The translations under genes were made by a program, and so were the position numbers. From Cristatella mucedo (taxonomy: Eukaryota > Bryozoa > Phylactolaemata > Cristatellidae): 64,000 bases of DNA. Within the stretch, counting starts at the first letter, position 1; every line of letters starts with the position of its first letter. Below, piece after piece: positions 21,352 through 35,109 of this stretch. The DNA lies in contig WPIO01000086.1 of the NCBI GenBank assembly GCA_009760855.2, forward strand, positions 62,001 to 126,000. The letters are read 5' to 3'. Below the pieces are notes generated by a model. That model was not told where the DNA came from, did not search any database, and saw nothing but the letters and a program-made list of their open reading frames with translations.

Positions 21352-21720
21352 TTTGAGAGAATTTAATGCTATAGAGGGCTGGCTGGAATTGAAACAAACA
21401 GGCAAATGAGCTTTGTCTGCTGCTAGGTAAAATCATTGATTGTGCCTGGTAATCACATCAGAAGATGATCTATGATCACTTCGATGCTTTGGCGTCTGCA
21501 ACTGATATCAGATATTTACTATTGCTGCCCCGTGCCAGTGATGCTAAGGTGAAACTGTTGCCTCGAAAAAAGGACTTCATTATCCAAGGCATTTCAGGCT
21601 TCCTAACGATCAAGCCACAGAAACACAGATACTCAACCTAAACCTGCATTCTTAGTAAGGCCGTTATACAAGTGAAGCAATGCTGATCCTGGGGATTTAT
21701 TAGCTCAAAGACCAGGCTGG
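21004..21720 (-). mobile_element. L2-like (family A) RT fragment
   Basis: Minus-strand RT remnants, broken by stops, run from the LExLxLKVGSA region upstream to the segment normally preceding LLRVYNDLL (about 21640-21715). The fragment carries the tandem duplication and probably belongs with 19350-20570, separated by the unknown sequence at 20600-21000. Confidence 0.6.
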
Positions 21721-22780
21721 AACTTACAAGCTAGCTTAAAAGTTTAAAATGTCATTTCATTACGCCGATGACATTACAAATTAATTTTTACTATGTCATA
21801 TTTTTCGTATAAATTTAGATGTTTCCATTGAAATATTAGCCAACAGACCTTCCAAATCGCCACATGTATTATCGAATTAGGTAACATTCGTTTAAGGGCA
21901 TATTTGTGATCACTAAAACGGTTGCTACTTTTGAAATACCCATCTTTTCTTTTTGCCAGCTTTAAGTATTGTTCTTAAACTGCGATTTAAGAATTTAATT
22001 TCTAGTTATGAAAAGTTTTGGAAAACTAAACTAGCGAAACTACATAGAAATGCAAAGGCACTAAATAACCCTTTATGTTGTGTGGTTATAAAATGAGTAC
22101 TCCGACCTCCTCGATTATATCAACCCTCAGAATACTTCTTAGCATGAATAATGAATATCGAAGTTGTATCCCAATCTACCTAGTTCAGCTCGCCACTATT
22201 CCAGCCCTAACTCGGTTCGGAGGTCCGTTTAAAAAGCTCTTTCTGATCACAAGAGCAGGCATTTAACTTGAACGGCGATCAAGTCAACTTAGTAACTCCT
22301 TACCTTCGTGTTCGATGGCGTGAGGCCCAACATTGCTAATCTGCATTTACTCTCTACCGGCAACCTATTTAAGAACAAGGCGATCCTCACTCAAAACCGT
22401 AGTCGCCACCGTAACCACCCGACCAACAGCAACAGTAATTTGTCCAACTCATTCCAGGAAGGTAGAACGGCACTTTCTGAGTAGGGGGTACCCGCCTCAT
22501 AAGAGCAGGCTGGCATGGGAGTTGCTTTGGTTTGGCATTATAACTCACATCATCGAGTTAAATGAGGCCGCAGCAATTGATTACGGCACAATAGGTTCCT
22601 AGCATTAGCAATTAGCAACAAGTAGTTAGAAAAACAAGCTTCGTACTATCTGATTTAGCTTAACACCATCTTAACGGTTTAAGCGGTTATCTGTACATCT
22701 CTGTTTATGCCTCGGTCCTCATGAGTGCAGTTACGACTGGGTGTTTTGACAAAGACAATATAAAAAAATGCCGAGGCGGT
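21721..22780. other. unassigned stretch
   Basis: No recognised repeat and no supported gene. Short frames (for example 22333-22602 on the plus strand) have no recognisable motifs. Confidence 0.3.
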
Positions 22781-22819
22781 TTGTGCAAAGAGAGTTATCT
22801 GTAGCTGTGAAGAGCGAGT

Positions 22820-23070
22820 GAGTTTGAGTCTGAAACAAATATTTGAGGCTCTCCTAGACTTGCCGTTTGTGCAGGAGCTTTTGGTCGGGTGCGTTTTGTT
22901 GTGGCAAGCTTTTCAGGCTCCAATCCTCACAGCAATCGCAAGCTGCTTAGGCTGTGAGTGGTCTATACACAACTCTCCTGCATAACACCCACAGGGTCTA
23001 TATGACTTTGTGGAGTTATGGACTGAGATACATCATTGCATCAGCCATTGTAAAGCTAAAATAATTTGCT
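22820..23070 (+). mobile_element. CR1-like (family B) 3' end
   Basis: Sequence from about 22935 to 23035 (GTCTATACACAACTCTCCTG and GACTTTGTGGAGTTA segments) matches the family B 3' end at 29.3 and 52.7 kb. Confidence 0.6.
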
Positions 23071-23284
23071 GATAATGATTCCAGATAATATTGATCTGCC
23101 TCAATCGACTCCATGAAGTTTCGTCAAACAATCAAGTCGTTGAGAGTTTTCCACTCACGGCCAAGCCGAACTTCGGCCTACAGCTTTCGACTTACAAAGA
23201 CCGAAGTCATTTAGCCCACATATTTATCTGAGATGGAAGGCAGCCTTACATGGTTCCGTGGGTTATGTGGAAAGTCTAAATACA

Positions 23285-23610
23285 ATTCTTAGTTTCTAGA
23301 AATCCTGTGATAGAGAGCAACGCCAGCACCGAAAGTGACAAGTGCTACGAGAGGGATGCTAGCAACAAAGGCAACAAGGGAACCATGAGTAATGAGTGCA
23401 ACGTGAATAAGGAGAGCAACAGAAGCGAGGAGAGCCAAGAGAGTAACGAGCAACAATTGCACCAATAGCCCCCAGAGCCATGATAGAAAAGAGAGCAACT
23501 GGAGCAACTGAGTAAATAGAGTAATGAGACGACCAAGAGTACCATGAGCACGGAGAGCAACTACAGCACAAATTGTATCCGCACCAAAGTGCAGCTCTAA
23601 GCAAGCTGAT
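23285..23610 (-). repeat. low-complexity GAGCAAC-rich tract coding Leu/Val/Ala-rich frames on the minus strand
   Basis: The plus strand repeats AGAGCAAC-like words irregularly. All three minus-strand frames are open for 70-80 codons. One (23507-23289) is a continuous run of Leu, Val, Ala, Ile and Ser resembling membrane helices, ending ALYHRISRN. Simultaneous openness in three frames points to compositional bias rather than a gene. Confidence 0.45.
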
Positions 23611-23619
23611 TTACGATAA

Positions 23620-23744
23620 TAATAATAATATTAATAATAATAATAATAATAATGCACTAGATACAGCGCCCTTTGGAGACCTCAATCTCTTTCTGAGCCC
23701 TTGACATTTGCTGCAAAAGAAATGCCATGGAATAGTAAGATCAT
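23620..23744 (-). mobile_element. L2-like (family A) old 3' end, split by a nested insertion
   Basis: ATT-type tail (23618-23652) and hairpin of a family A copy. The copy is interrupted at 23744 and resumes at 24523. Confidence 0.75.
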
Positions 23745-24522
23745 ATAATAATAATAATAATAATTCAGTTGATGAAGTGCCCTCAGAGAACCTAATCTCT
23801 CTCTAGGCGCTTTACATTTGCTGCAAAGTGAAATGCAATTAAATGGTAAGTAAAATCATGCTTTAAAAACAAACGAAATGAATAATATGGTTAGGGGTGA
23901 CATTAACAGGGTCAGCACACAAATGTAGTTAGTGGCAGCATGCACAGTGTCAGCACGCATAAGCACATCAAGGACGAATCACAGGGACCCACTAAATGCT
24001 GTCCTAAATAGTTGTGTTTTAAGTTCCTTTTAAATGTGGTCAGGTCAGGGGATGTTCTGACGCAGGTCGAGAGGGAGTTCCAGGCTTTGGGAGCATATGG
24101 ACTAAATGCACGGTCTCCAAAGGATTTAAGGTTTGTACGAGGTATTTCTAGACTGTTGGATTCCGAAAAGTGGTTGGTACGATGCTTGGCCTGATGGGGT
24201 AGTATATCTTACAGATAGACTGGAGCGATTGAATGAAGGGACCTAAAAGTGAGCGACAAAACCTTGAAGTCAATCCGTTGCTTCACTGGTAGCCAGTGGA
24301 GGTCGGCGAGGAGTGGAGTAATGTGGCAACTGCGACGCTCACGGCAGACAAGTCTAGCTGCAGAGTTTTGCACCAGCTGCAATCGCCTGATCGCACATGC
24401 TGGTAGGCCAGTAAGCCGTGAGTAGCTGAAGTCGAGACGGGATGTCACGAATGCATGGACCAACTTAGATGTGGTATATTTATCTAAACAAGCCCGAATT
24501 TTAGCAATGTTGTGAAGCTGAA
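23745..24522 (-). mobile_element. L2-like (family A) young 5'-truncated copy nested in an older one
   Basis: ATT tail at 23745-23764, hairpin, 3' UTR and RT C-terminal codons. The frame 24526-24209 includes KLVHAFVTSRLDF and LLADLHWLPVKQRIDFKVLSLTFRSLHS. ATCAT occurs at both junctions (23740 and 24523), consistent with a short target-site duplication. Confidence 0.8.
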
Positions 24523-25225
24523 TCATGTGTGATAGATAACGTGAGTAACATGGTTAGGGGTGATATGGGCATGGTCAGCATGTAAAAGTGTTTAGAGGCA
24601 GTATGCTCAGTGTCAGCACCCATATGCATATGAAGGATGAATAACAGGTACCCACTAAATGCTGTCCTAAAGAGGTGTGTTAGAAGTTTTTTTTTAATGT
24701 GGTCGAGTCTGAGGAAATTCTTAAGCAATTTCGGGGAGAGCACAAGGCTTTGGAATAATACGAACTAAATATAAGGTCTCCAAAGGATTTGTGGTTTGTA
24801 CGAGGTATCGGTTAAATGTGGGATTCCGAAAAGCGGTGGCACAAAGCCTGGCCTGGAGGGGAGTAGATTTTAGAGATAGGCTGGGGCCACAGAATGAAGC
24901 GACTCAAAAGTGAGCAACAATACCTTGAAGTCGATCCTTAATTCACTGGTAGCCAGTGCAGGTTCGCGAGAAGAGGTGTGATGTGGTAACTGCCAGACAC
25001 ACGACAAACAAGCCTTGCAGCAGAGTTTTGCAATAGCTGTAGTCATGTGATTGTGCATGCCGATATACGAGCAAGCAGTGAGTTACAGAAGTCGAGACGG
25101 GATGTCACAAATGCAAGAACCAACTTAGACATGGTATCCTTATCTAAAGGAGCCAGAATTTTGGCAACATTATGTAGCTGAAAGTAGCCAGACTTGACTG
25201 TGGTGCTGATTTACTGTCGGTGCAT
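24523..25225 (-). mobile_element. L2-like (family A) older copy, continuation
   Basis: Resumes the 3' UTR interrupted at 23744 and continues on the minus strand through RT C-terminal relics (PHHTSSREPALATSE near 24960) to the HISTTVKSGYFQL segment at about 25180-25215. There composite repeat X replaces the central RT. Confidence 0.7.
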
Positions 25226-26090
25226 ATTAGGAACCAGTGGTGAGACCTTCTGTGCCTCTATTGAATAGAACCGGTGCAAGAGATATGATGAGCTTTGAGC
25301 CTTGTTCAATATCTAGGCATTGCTTCAGTGGCAGCCCAGCGGTTAGTGTGGATGGAATGTGTCCAGAAGAAACGAAGAACCATAGGTGTCGGGAAAACCA
25401 CAAACTAAATTTGGCCGAAGTCTGTGCTGCAGCTGTCTAAGATGGCCTAATAGAATGATATAACGTGTTGATAAGCCACATTACGGCTGAAGATACATTA
25501 AGAAAAAATTCGGAACCAGTGTTCCTAGGTACCTGATAAATGCTAAGCAACTGCTTAGCTGCAGACAAGTCAATGCAGTGAAATTGGCACACTACCGAGC
25601 TTCAGCAATCGAGCTGGGTTTGGTTCGAAGCGATTTTCTTTGCAGCAGTCTACATCAATATTTACGAACAGAAGGAATTATATATGCCGAATAATATTTT
25701 AATACGTAGGAGACTCTCTCGACATTTTAGACGAGTAGGTAAAGTATCAATGCGGCTGCTAAACGCCTGTCGCTCTCTGGTACTGGCAAACAGGCTTGCA
25801 CAAGCTAAGGGAGTAAGCTTATCTTCCCTGAATTCTTACTAAGTGCACTCTTCATTTCTGCCTCGCTTCAGTCCTGTTGGTGTGTATCCATGCAATCAAG
25901 CCATGGATACCAGTAAGGCTATGAGAATCCTAGGCTCACTGAGCAAACCTGGTGCATGTAATCTCAGCTGTGCCCAGGAGCGATTATGAAACGCTCAAAA
26001 ATAACCAAGTGATTGCTAAAACAAAAGCTGCTGAACAATGGAGCGGAACAAGCAGTGAGACTCTACCTAAATCTGCATTAGAAAGTAGAT
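25226..26090 (-). repeat. composite repeat X, copy 2
   Basis: Inverted relative to 3437-4280 and aligned along its whole length. The stretch 25226-25930 is the unidentified insert. It includes a plus-strand frame 25237-25440 ending NLAEVCAAAV that is only partly open in copy 1. The stretch 25930-26090 is diverged L2. On both sides minus-strand family A RT continues in register with what flanks copy 1, so both copies derive from one L2 that already carried the insert, or from duplication of that locus. Confidence 0.6.
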
Positions 26091-26700
26091 CGTTATACCT
26101 GCGAAAGGATGCCGACTCTTTCGATATATTCGCTCCAAAACACACTGGAACTTACTATCACGGGTTGAAGTTTTAATTTATGAGTTCAGCTAGGCTGCCA
26201 CGATTATTGCTGTGTCTTTGATAGAGATTTTAGAAAGGAGACTAGACAGATGTTACTTACTCGCTCTTGGTCTGGAGATGCTTTCTTTGGTAGTGGCTTG
26301 ACTACAGTCCTTCTTAAAGGTGCTGGTTATGACCTGATGCTGATAATATATTTATGATAATTTTATCCGTGGCAGCAGCAGGTCTCTGAATCCTAGAAGC
26401 AGTACTGTGGAACTGGGGACTACAAGAATGGTCCTATCTTATAAGGATTTTGACTCCAGGACGAGGTCACTAGTGGCTTCCGGGAATTCGGGCGTTGAAG
26501 TGCTGCATAGGTTGAGGGACTCGATTCTATGGTATATGCTGCCATGCTAGAAATGGACTCGCTGATCTTTGCAATATTGATGACGAAGAAGCTAGAGATG
26601 CGGTTAGCTAGATCATCACAAGGATTACTAGGTATGCCACTAACCTGGCAGTGGTAAAGGAGATTACAGGCCGTCGACATGAAAGAAATTGGTCAAGTGT
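26091..26700 (-). mobile_element. L2-like (family A) RT N-terminus and linker
   Basis: The minus-strand frame 26680-26420 contains NPCDDLANRISSFFVINIAKI, the linker before the RT. The stretch down to 26091 corresponds to the RT start and is degraded. Confidence 0.7.
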
Positions 26701-26754
26701 GGCCTGGTGGTACTTTATGCGAGTTTCTCTTGCATAATCTCAATTCTTTTGAAA

Positions 26755-26885
26755 TCCAAATCAAGCTGCTAGCCCCCGACCAAGGTCGGCCTGAGGTCGT
26801 GGGCTCGAGCCCAGTGGCATATTTGAAGCACCTGAATAGAGATTAAGTTCTCTTGGGGCACTATGCAAATGAATTTTATTTAGTT
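26755..26885 (+). mobile_element. tRNA-derived SINE copy 1
   Basis: GGTCGTGGGCTCGAGCCC at about 26791 is a Pol III B-box-like motif, and TCAAGCTGCTAGCCCCCGAC upstream matches the A-to-B interval of the copies at 39.9 and 58.3 kb. The 3' part, GCACCTGAATAGAGATTAAG then TTCTCTTGGGGCACTATGC, resembles the 3' end of family A. Confidence 0.65.
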
Positions 26886-26889
26886 ATAT

Positions 26890-27175
26890 TTAACACGCTT
26901 ATTTGGTTGTTCTCTGACCATTGAGCACAAGAAACTAAGTGCTTATGGATATCTAAACGCTTACAGTTTGTGGTTTATTTAACGTCCCCTACACAGGCGT
27001 CTGCTTTAGACGGCCGGTAAACTGCTTGTTAGTTATGATGGTGGGCTTGTATTATTGTTTCATTAACGTCATCCGAATCCATTCATAGTTTATATTGTCG
27101 TTGCTAAGGTAGGTAAATAATCCATTAAGAAAACAAAAGTGCCCTGTTGCCGAAATGTGAAGCAAGAGCTGCAAA
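26890..27175. other. unassigned spacer
   Basis: No supported gene or recognised repeat. Confidence 0.25.
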
Positions 27176-27179
27176 CCCC

Positions 27180-27315
27180 TCCTTTGGTTTTCCCAGCCTT
27201 GCCTCTAATTTGCTCTTTTGGTATTCCCAGCATTGCCCCGAACCAGCTCCTTTGGTATTTCCAGCATTGCCTCGAACCCTCTCCTTTGGTATTCTCAGCA
27301 TTGCCTCGAACGGCT
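27180..27315. repeat. 34-bp minisatellite
   Basis: Four tandem units (27180, 27214, 27248 and 27282) built on TCCTTTGGTATTCCCAGC followed by ATTGCCTCGAACC, with several substitutions per unit. Because 34 is not a multiple of three, open frames across it change register from unit to unit, so I do not treat them as coding. Confidence 0.85.
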
Positions 27316-27329
27316 CAGTGCGGTTTCCC

Positions 27330-27829
27330 TTAAGCTTTGCTTGAAATCTCTCTAATCTTTTCATCGTCAAGCCTGCTATATCTTCGACCGCCCAACTTAA
27401 AGCTTGTTTTTATAATCCTTAGCTTTATTTGCGAGAGACCATTATTTATGGACTCTCTTTTTCTGGAAAAGGCGTTGTCCTGCTCGCTTTGAATGAAACT
27501 TGGCTAAAATTAATTGATCACTAACCAGTTACTAAATAAACCCGACATGCTTCTCTTTCAATTACGTGACTAGATAAATCGAAACAGACTGGTGAGTCGA
27601 CGTTATCGGCCTTTCATTTTTCTATATCAAGCCGTTTGCAATCTTCCTCGAAGCAGGCTTTTGAATCTATTGTTTTAAGATCTACAAAATACAAGCAACC
27701 GATAGCTGCAATAAAATATTAGCTCCAAGCACTAAGCCCTTCCGTATCACAGATTAGTCTTATTTCAATTCTTCATTTAAGAAATTGATCTGTTCAAGCT
27801 AATCGTGATCTTAACACCACTTTGATAAC
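27330..27829. other. unassigned spacer
   Basis: AT-rich sequence with no supported gene. Confidence 0.25.
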
Positions 27830-29019
27830 TGGTCGGATGCATTCAGCAAAGAAATTAATGCCCTGACTGACTCATTGTGTATTTTGGCTCATGCATGACC
27901 CCACTCGCATGAAATGTTACACAGTCGCCAAAATGTTCTCTAACAGCTACAAGCTATTGCCACCAGCTATTCCTGAATTCTGCTTATCTGACTGCATGCA
28001 CATCTTATTCAGCCTACAATGTCTGCCCTCCTCCTCCTCAACTAATATCACTTGTGTATCATGAAACCTCAAGACTTTTGCATTGATGCTGTCCTTGCGA
28101 GAGTATCTGCTTCGCCTCGGCTGCCCAATCTCCCTTTTGACCTGTAGTCACTGGTAGATTGCCATAACAGACCACTAACCAATTAACTCTACAAGTTTGC
28201 ACCTCAGACTAAGGGCACTGTGCAATATCGCCTAGAAAGACAGTGGTTTACTGCTGAGAGATTAAACTGGCTAGGTATACTTAGCACAGCTATGAAAAAA
28301 CATGCAAAAGGTCAGGACTGAATTTCTACCATCAGGCATGCGGGAACTACTTAAGATCGTTCCAATCGATCCTAGTAATCCGATATTCTAGCTTCAAAAA
28401 CAACCTGGAATAGCAGATGCACAATCCAAAATGCCAATTTCGACGACCAACAGTCTTCTTGTGTGCTTCCTGGATAATCCCTTACCTAATCGTCCATGTG
28501 ATGATCTACGTAACCGTTTCTCTAGCTTTTTTGTCACCAATAGGGAGGGCACCCTCTCACGAAAAAAATACTGTCCTTCTGTTTTATGCATCAACTCAAT
28601 GCTTCCGTTCAAGGAGGCCACCAGCAACTTAGTCTTCAAGTTCATATCCCGCTCGAAAAGGACTACTAGTCATTTTGACTCTATTAATGCTGTCCTTCTA
28701 CGATGCAGTAATTTGCAGCTGCCATGAACAATTAGCAAGATAAATATGTAGTTAGCCTCAAGTCATGTCCGTGCACTTTTCTAGAAGGTTGTCGTTACAC
28801 CAGTACTCAAGAAAGCAAGACTAGAACAAGAGAACTTACACAATTTCCGAACCGGTCTTCTTTCTACAGTTCCTATCAAAGATGGGTGAAGCTGTCGCGT
28901 GAGACCAGCTCAAATCACCTGCAGAAACTTTTAACCTGAATAGAAAGTCCAATACCGGTTTTAGAGCCAGTAACTCCACACAGTCAGCATTGCGTCAGGT
29001 CCAACAACCAACGGAGGAA
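27830..29019 (+). mobile_element. L2-like (family A) linker and RT start, decayed
   Basis: Aligned with 7660-8440. The frame 28431-28727 includes NPLPNRPCDDLRNRFSSFFV, then frameshifted RT N-terminal codons run to about 29015 (a segment equivalent to ANNSTQSALLRV). The element is then interrupted by a family B fragment and resumes at 29376. Confidence 0.7.
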
Positions 29020-29375
29020 TGCAGACTAGGGTCGAGTATCTCTGCTTGTTATGCTCGATCGTTTGGCTGCTTTTTCAACTATATCTCCTCCTCAAGCGCC
29101 CTTATCTGCAAGTCCTAGACTGTGAAACTCGCTTCCACAATTCTTACGCAACGATAAATACTCTCCTAATGCCTACTATGGCACATGCTTTTCGGCATTC
29201 TGAGCCGCTAGTTCCTTGCTACTCACTACCTCAACTGCTCCCCTGACTCTGCTATGCCTCCCACTTTCTTTTTGTTGTGTGACAGGCTGTGCGTGGGCTG
29301 TACAAAACTCTCCCTAGTAACTCCCACATGGTCTTTATTACTTTGTGGAGTTACAGACAGAGATTATTTACATCT
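29020..29375 (+). mobile_element. CR1-like (family B) 3' fragment inserted in a family A element
   Basis: Terminal codons resembling SAGPRLWNSL (frame 29019-29246), then the family B 3' segment ending GACTTTGTGGAGTTACAGAC-like at 29345-29365. It is flanked on both sides by family A RT. Confidence 0.65.
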
Positions 29376-29745
29376 CGTCTGGAAATCCGTGGTACTACAC
29401 TGAAATGGTTCAAGTTACATTTATTGGGAAACTTCAAGGTCATTGACGTGAACAAAAAAATTTCATTCGTAGAACCACTGAAGCATGGGTTAACTCAGGC
29501 TCTGTGCCGGGTCGCGTTCTTTGTGCGGTTTTAACTCTAGGTCATACATATCTTATTGACAGGATAAGTCAACGGTTTAACTTTAACTCAGATGACACTA
29601 GTTTGTACCTTTGATTTGATTTCTGTCAGCTCTAAACATCAAATTTTCTAACTCCCATGCTACAGTTATTGGTGACATCCGCTCATGGATGGTAGCAAAC
29701 TTTCTTAAGTTGAGTGATGATTAAACAGACCTACATGTAATAGAT
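29376..29745 (+). mobile_element. L2-like (family A) central RT, continuation
   Basis: Codons SRLEIRGTTLKWFKLHLLGN and EPLKHGL match SRLGITGTALQWF...PLKYGV of other copies. A degraded catalytic region follows (SDDTSLYL at about 29590). It breaks off at about 29745. Confidence 0.7.
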
Positions 29746-29779
29746 AGCTGCGTCTGCTGCTCAATACCCCGTCCGACTT

Positions 29780-30670
29780 GTCATAAATGGTAGGTTAGTA
29801 CAACCCGACACGAGCTGACATGCTCGACGAGTTTGCTCCTCTGATTAAGTGCACTGTCCGCTTTCGCCGAGACGGCCTATGGTTTACCTCAGATATTAAA
29901 AACCTGCTATTTCTACTAAGTACAAGCTCGAAACAGAAATCAAAAGATCAGGACATTCTGTCCATTGACAGGCGGTAATTGGCTACTCTGGATCCTACTA
30001 ATCGATCCTAGCAAAGGCCAGGTCTTGCATCTTTAAAAGCATTGTTGAATCGCAAATGGATAATAAAAAATGCTGCAGTCGACGATCGAGCGTCTCCTGA
30101 TCCACTCCCCGGGTTGCTTCTTACCCAATGACCCATGTGATGATCTAGCTAACCACTTCTCCAGTTTTTTTGTCAAAAAATATAGACAAGATTATGGATT
30201 CCATTAAAATTATCGCAAAAACACACCTGGCATGCTGTCATTCAATTCCATGCAGTTCCTAAATGTCTACATTCAGGCTGATCACTAGTGACCTCGTCCT
30301 GGAGTTCCAATCCCAATCAAGGAAGCAAGCAATTCTTGTTCACCCTATTCCCACTGTTCTGCTTTCTACGATGCATTGATCTGCTGCCGCCATGCATAAC
30401 TAACATCGTAATATGTCATTAGCACCAGTTTATGTCCCAGCACCTTTTTAAAAATGCCTCACTTAGGCCACTACCCAAGAAAACCGCACTACATCAAAAG
30501 AACTTTAGCAACTTTCGCCCTTTTTCCGTTCTACAGCTCTTATCAAAGACACCAGAACGAGTCACAGCTGACCAGCTGCATGCATATTTTGAAACTTAAA
30601 TCCTTGCTAGTAATTTACAGTCAGATTTAAGGGCTAGTCGCTCCACAATGTCAGCATTGCTTTTGGTGCA
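29780..30670 (+). mobile_element. L2-like (family A) linker and RT start, second copy
   Basis: Aligned with 8050-8440 and 28180-28900: the CTGACATGCTCGACGAGTTTGC segment at 29815, a GATGATCTAGCTAACC segment (DDLAN) at 30140, and the RT N-terminal region to about 30670. No long frame is left. Confidence 0.65.
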
Positions 30671-30689
30671 CAACGACCTAGTTGTTTTG

Positions 30690-33836
<3,147 letters not shown>

Positions 33837-33837
33837 G

Positions 33838-33927
33838 GTTTTGGCTTGATAGATATCAGCAATGAAGGAGCTAGAATTTTCACGAAGGGCACCACTCTCC
33901 ATTGGGCACCAACGGCCACTCTGCAGG
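33838..33927 (+). pseudogene. exon-like remnant resembling a protein-kinase activation loop
   Basis: A 90-nt stretch is bounded by an acceptor (ACTTTATGCAG) and a donor (GGTATGT), phase 1 at both ends, open in one frame. The peptide begins FGLIDISNEGARIF and continues TKGTTLHWAPTATLQ. In kinases the corresponding segment starts DFGL and ends with a W-x-APE motif. Here the codon before FGL is GGT (Gly), one transition from GAT (Asp), and the APE glutamate is lost. Upstream in the same frame is a stop. I read it as a decayed kinase exon or a chance likeness. Confidence 0.25.
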
Positions 33928-33929
33928 GT

Positions 33930-34240
33930 ATGTAAACAGCAATACAATCTGCCTAGCCCGGGTTCTACCGCCTAACTCTTGACTGGGTCAAGGTGGGAGC
34001 TGGAATGCTGCCAAGCTTCAAGCAAAAGAACGAGCTCACAGCTCTCTGCCAACTCAAACGGCGGCTTTGTTTGTAATGCATCCCATAGGTCAATTAACTC
34101 ATACACGGCTGCAAGCAATGATAACGTAGGATCGCCGTAATCGTAAATATCCGAGCAATATAATCAAATAATAATATTTATTTTAATATACATGTAACTA
34201 ATTATGATAGCCTCTCAATGGAACCTATCTTTATTCCTGC
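33930..34240. other. unassigned spacer
   Basis: No supported gene or recognised repeat. Confidence 0.25.
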
Positions 34241-34244
34241 GTTT

Positions 34245-34345
34245 TACATAACTATTTCATGTGGCTCAAGCTGGCCACCCAGTCCATCTAATACATTTAC
34301 ATTGAGCTATGTCGGAATAGCACCTCAACCACTGGCCGAAACCAG
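34245..34345 (-). mobile_element. tRNA-derived SINE copy 2
   Basis: On the minus strand GGCCAGTGGTTGAGGTGC (A-box-like) is followed by the AAATGTATTAGATGG interval, which is also in the copy at 39.9 kb, and a GGCCAGCTTGAGCC B-box-like motif. A tail like that of the other SINE copies is faint. Confidence 0.5.
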
Positions 34346-34349
34346 TGAG

Positions 34350-35105
34350 GCAATATAGCTCACCGTATTTTCAATATTTCAATACACCGTTAAGATATAT
34401 CACTACACAAGTCTGGCCTAGATGATCGCTGCTTTTTGTGAGTGGCACGTAGGTTTAATTTCTGTTGATTTGTGAATCTGTTGTGCATTGGCAGCCTCTG
34501 AAGCCAAATCTGGCTGTTGATGAAGTCGCAGAAGGTTCTATTTGACGTCAAGGTTCAGTTCCTAGAAGATACCATCAACTTTGAGGTTTAATTCCACGAA
34601 GCTAAATAAGCCCTCATATTCTCGAGGGAGTTTACACAGTATTCAGACGTTTCTGGGGTTGTTTTGCACGAGGGCTAAACGTCGACAGTGATTCAACCGT
34701 TAGAACTCAATGCTTTTCTGTGCCCAACTTGCTGGAAAATTATCACGACTTGCCAGCTTTTGAGTCCCGCATCGCCCACACAAGGCGTTTTAGCTATGAA
34801 GCCTCTGTGAAGCAAGCACCCGGCCAGTGATGGTGAGCTCATTACTGGGAAAAGGAGAGTCTCGGGTAGCTCCGGGGCTCCAGTAGGAGAAAAACATTCG
34901 GCTACAACGATATTGCGCTGTACAACTTGATGAAATTGATTCCGTTTGCCCATATGCTTGCTTGAAACTTGAAAGCTCCTTGCACAGTCTGGCAATTCCA
35001 GTGATCTTGCAATCCTTCGATCGAATGTCCAAACGACCAATAACATGCACGGTGAAGAATACCGGGCATACCAATTGCATGCACGATAAGGAATAGCAGG
35101 CGATG
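34350..35105. other. unassigned stretch with overlapping minus-strand frames
   Basis: Three overlapping minus-strand frames (up to 117 codons, 35046-34693) and a partly open plus strand. I could not assign any to a family with confidence. A decayed retroelement is possible. Confidence 0.3.
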
Positions 35106-35109
35106 CTGG

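Noticed and set aside
23641-23764. CRISPR-like or regular spaced repeat from recurrent ATAATAATA blocks
   Set aside because: These are the 3' tails of two nested L2 copies. There are no spacers of constant length.
27125-27370. Proteins encoded on either strand across 27.1-27.4 kb
   Set aside because: Frames follow from the 34-bp minisatellite, which changes register every unit.
34693-35080. Gypsy-type LTR retrotransposon remnant
   Set aside because: A faint likeness to RNase H and connecting segments on either strand could not be extended to any catalytic motif, and no LTR or primer-binding site was found.
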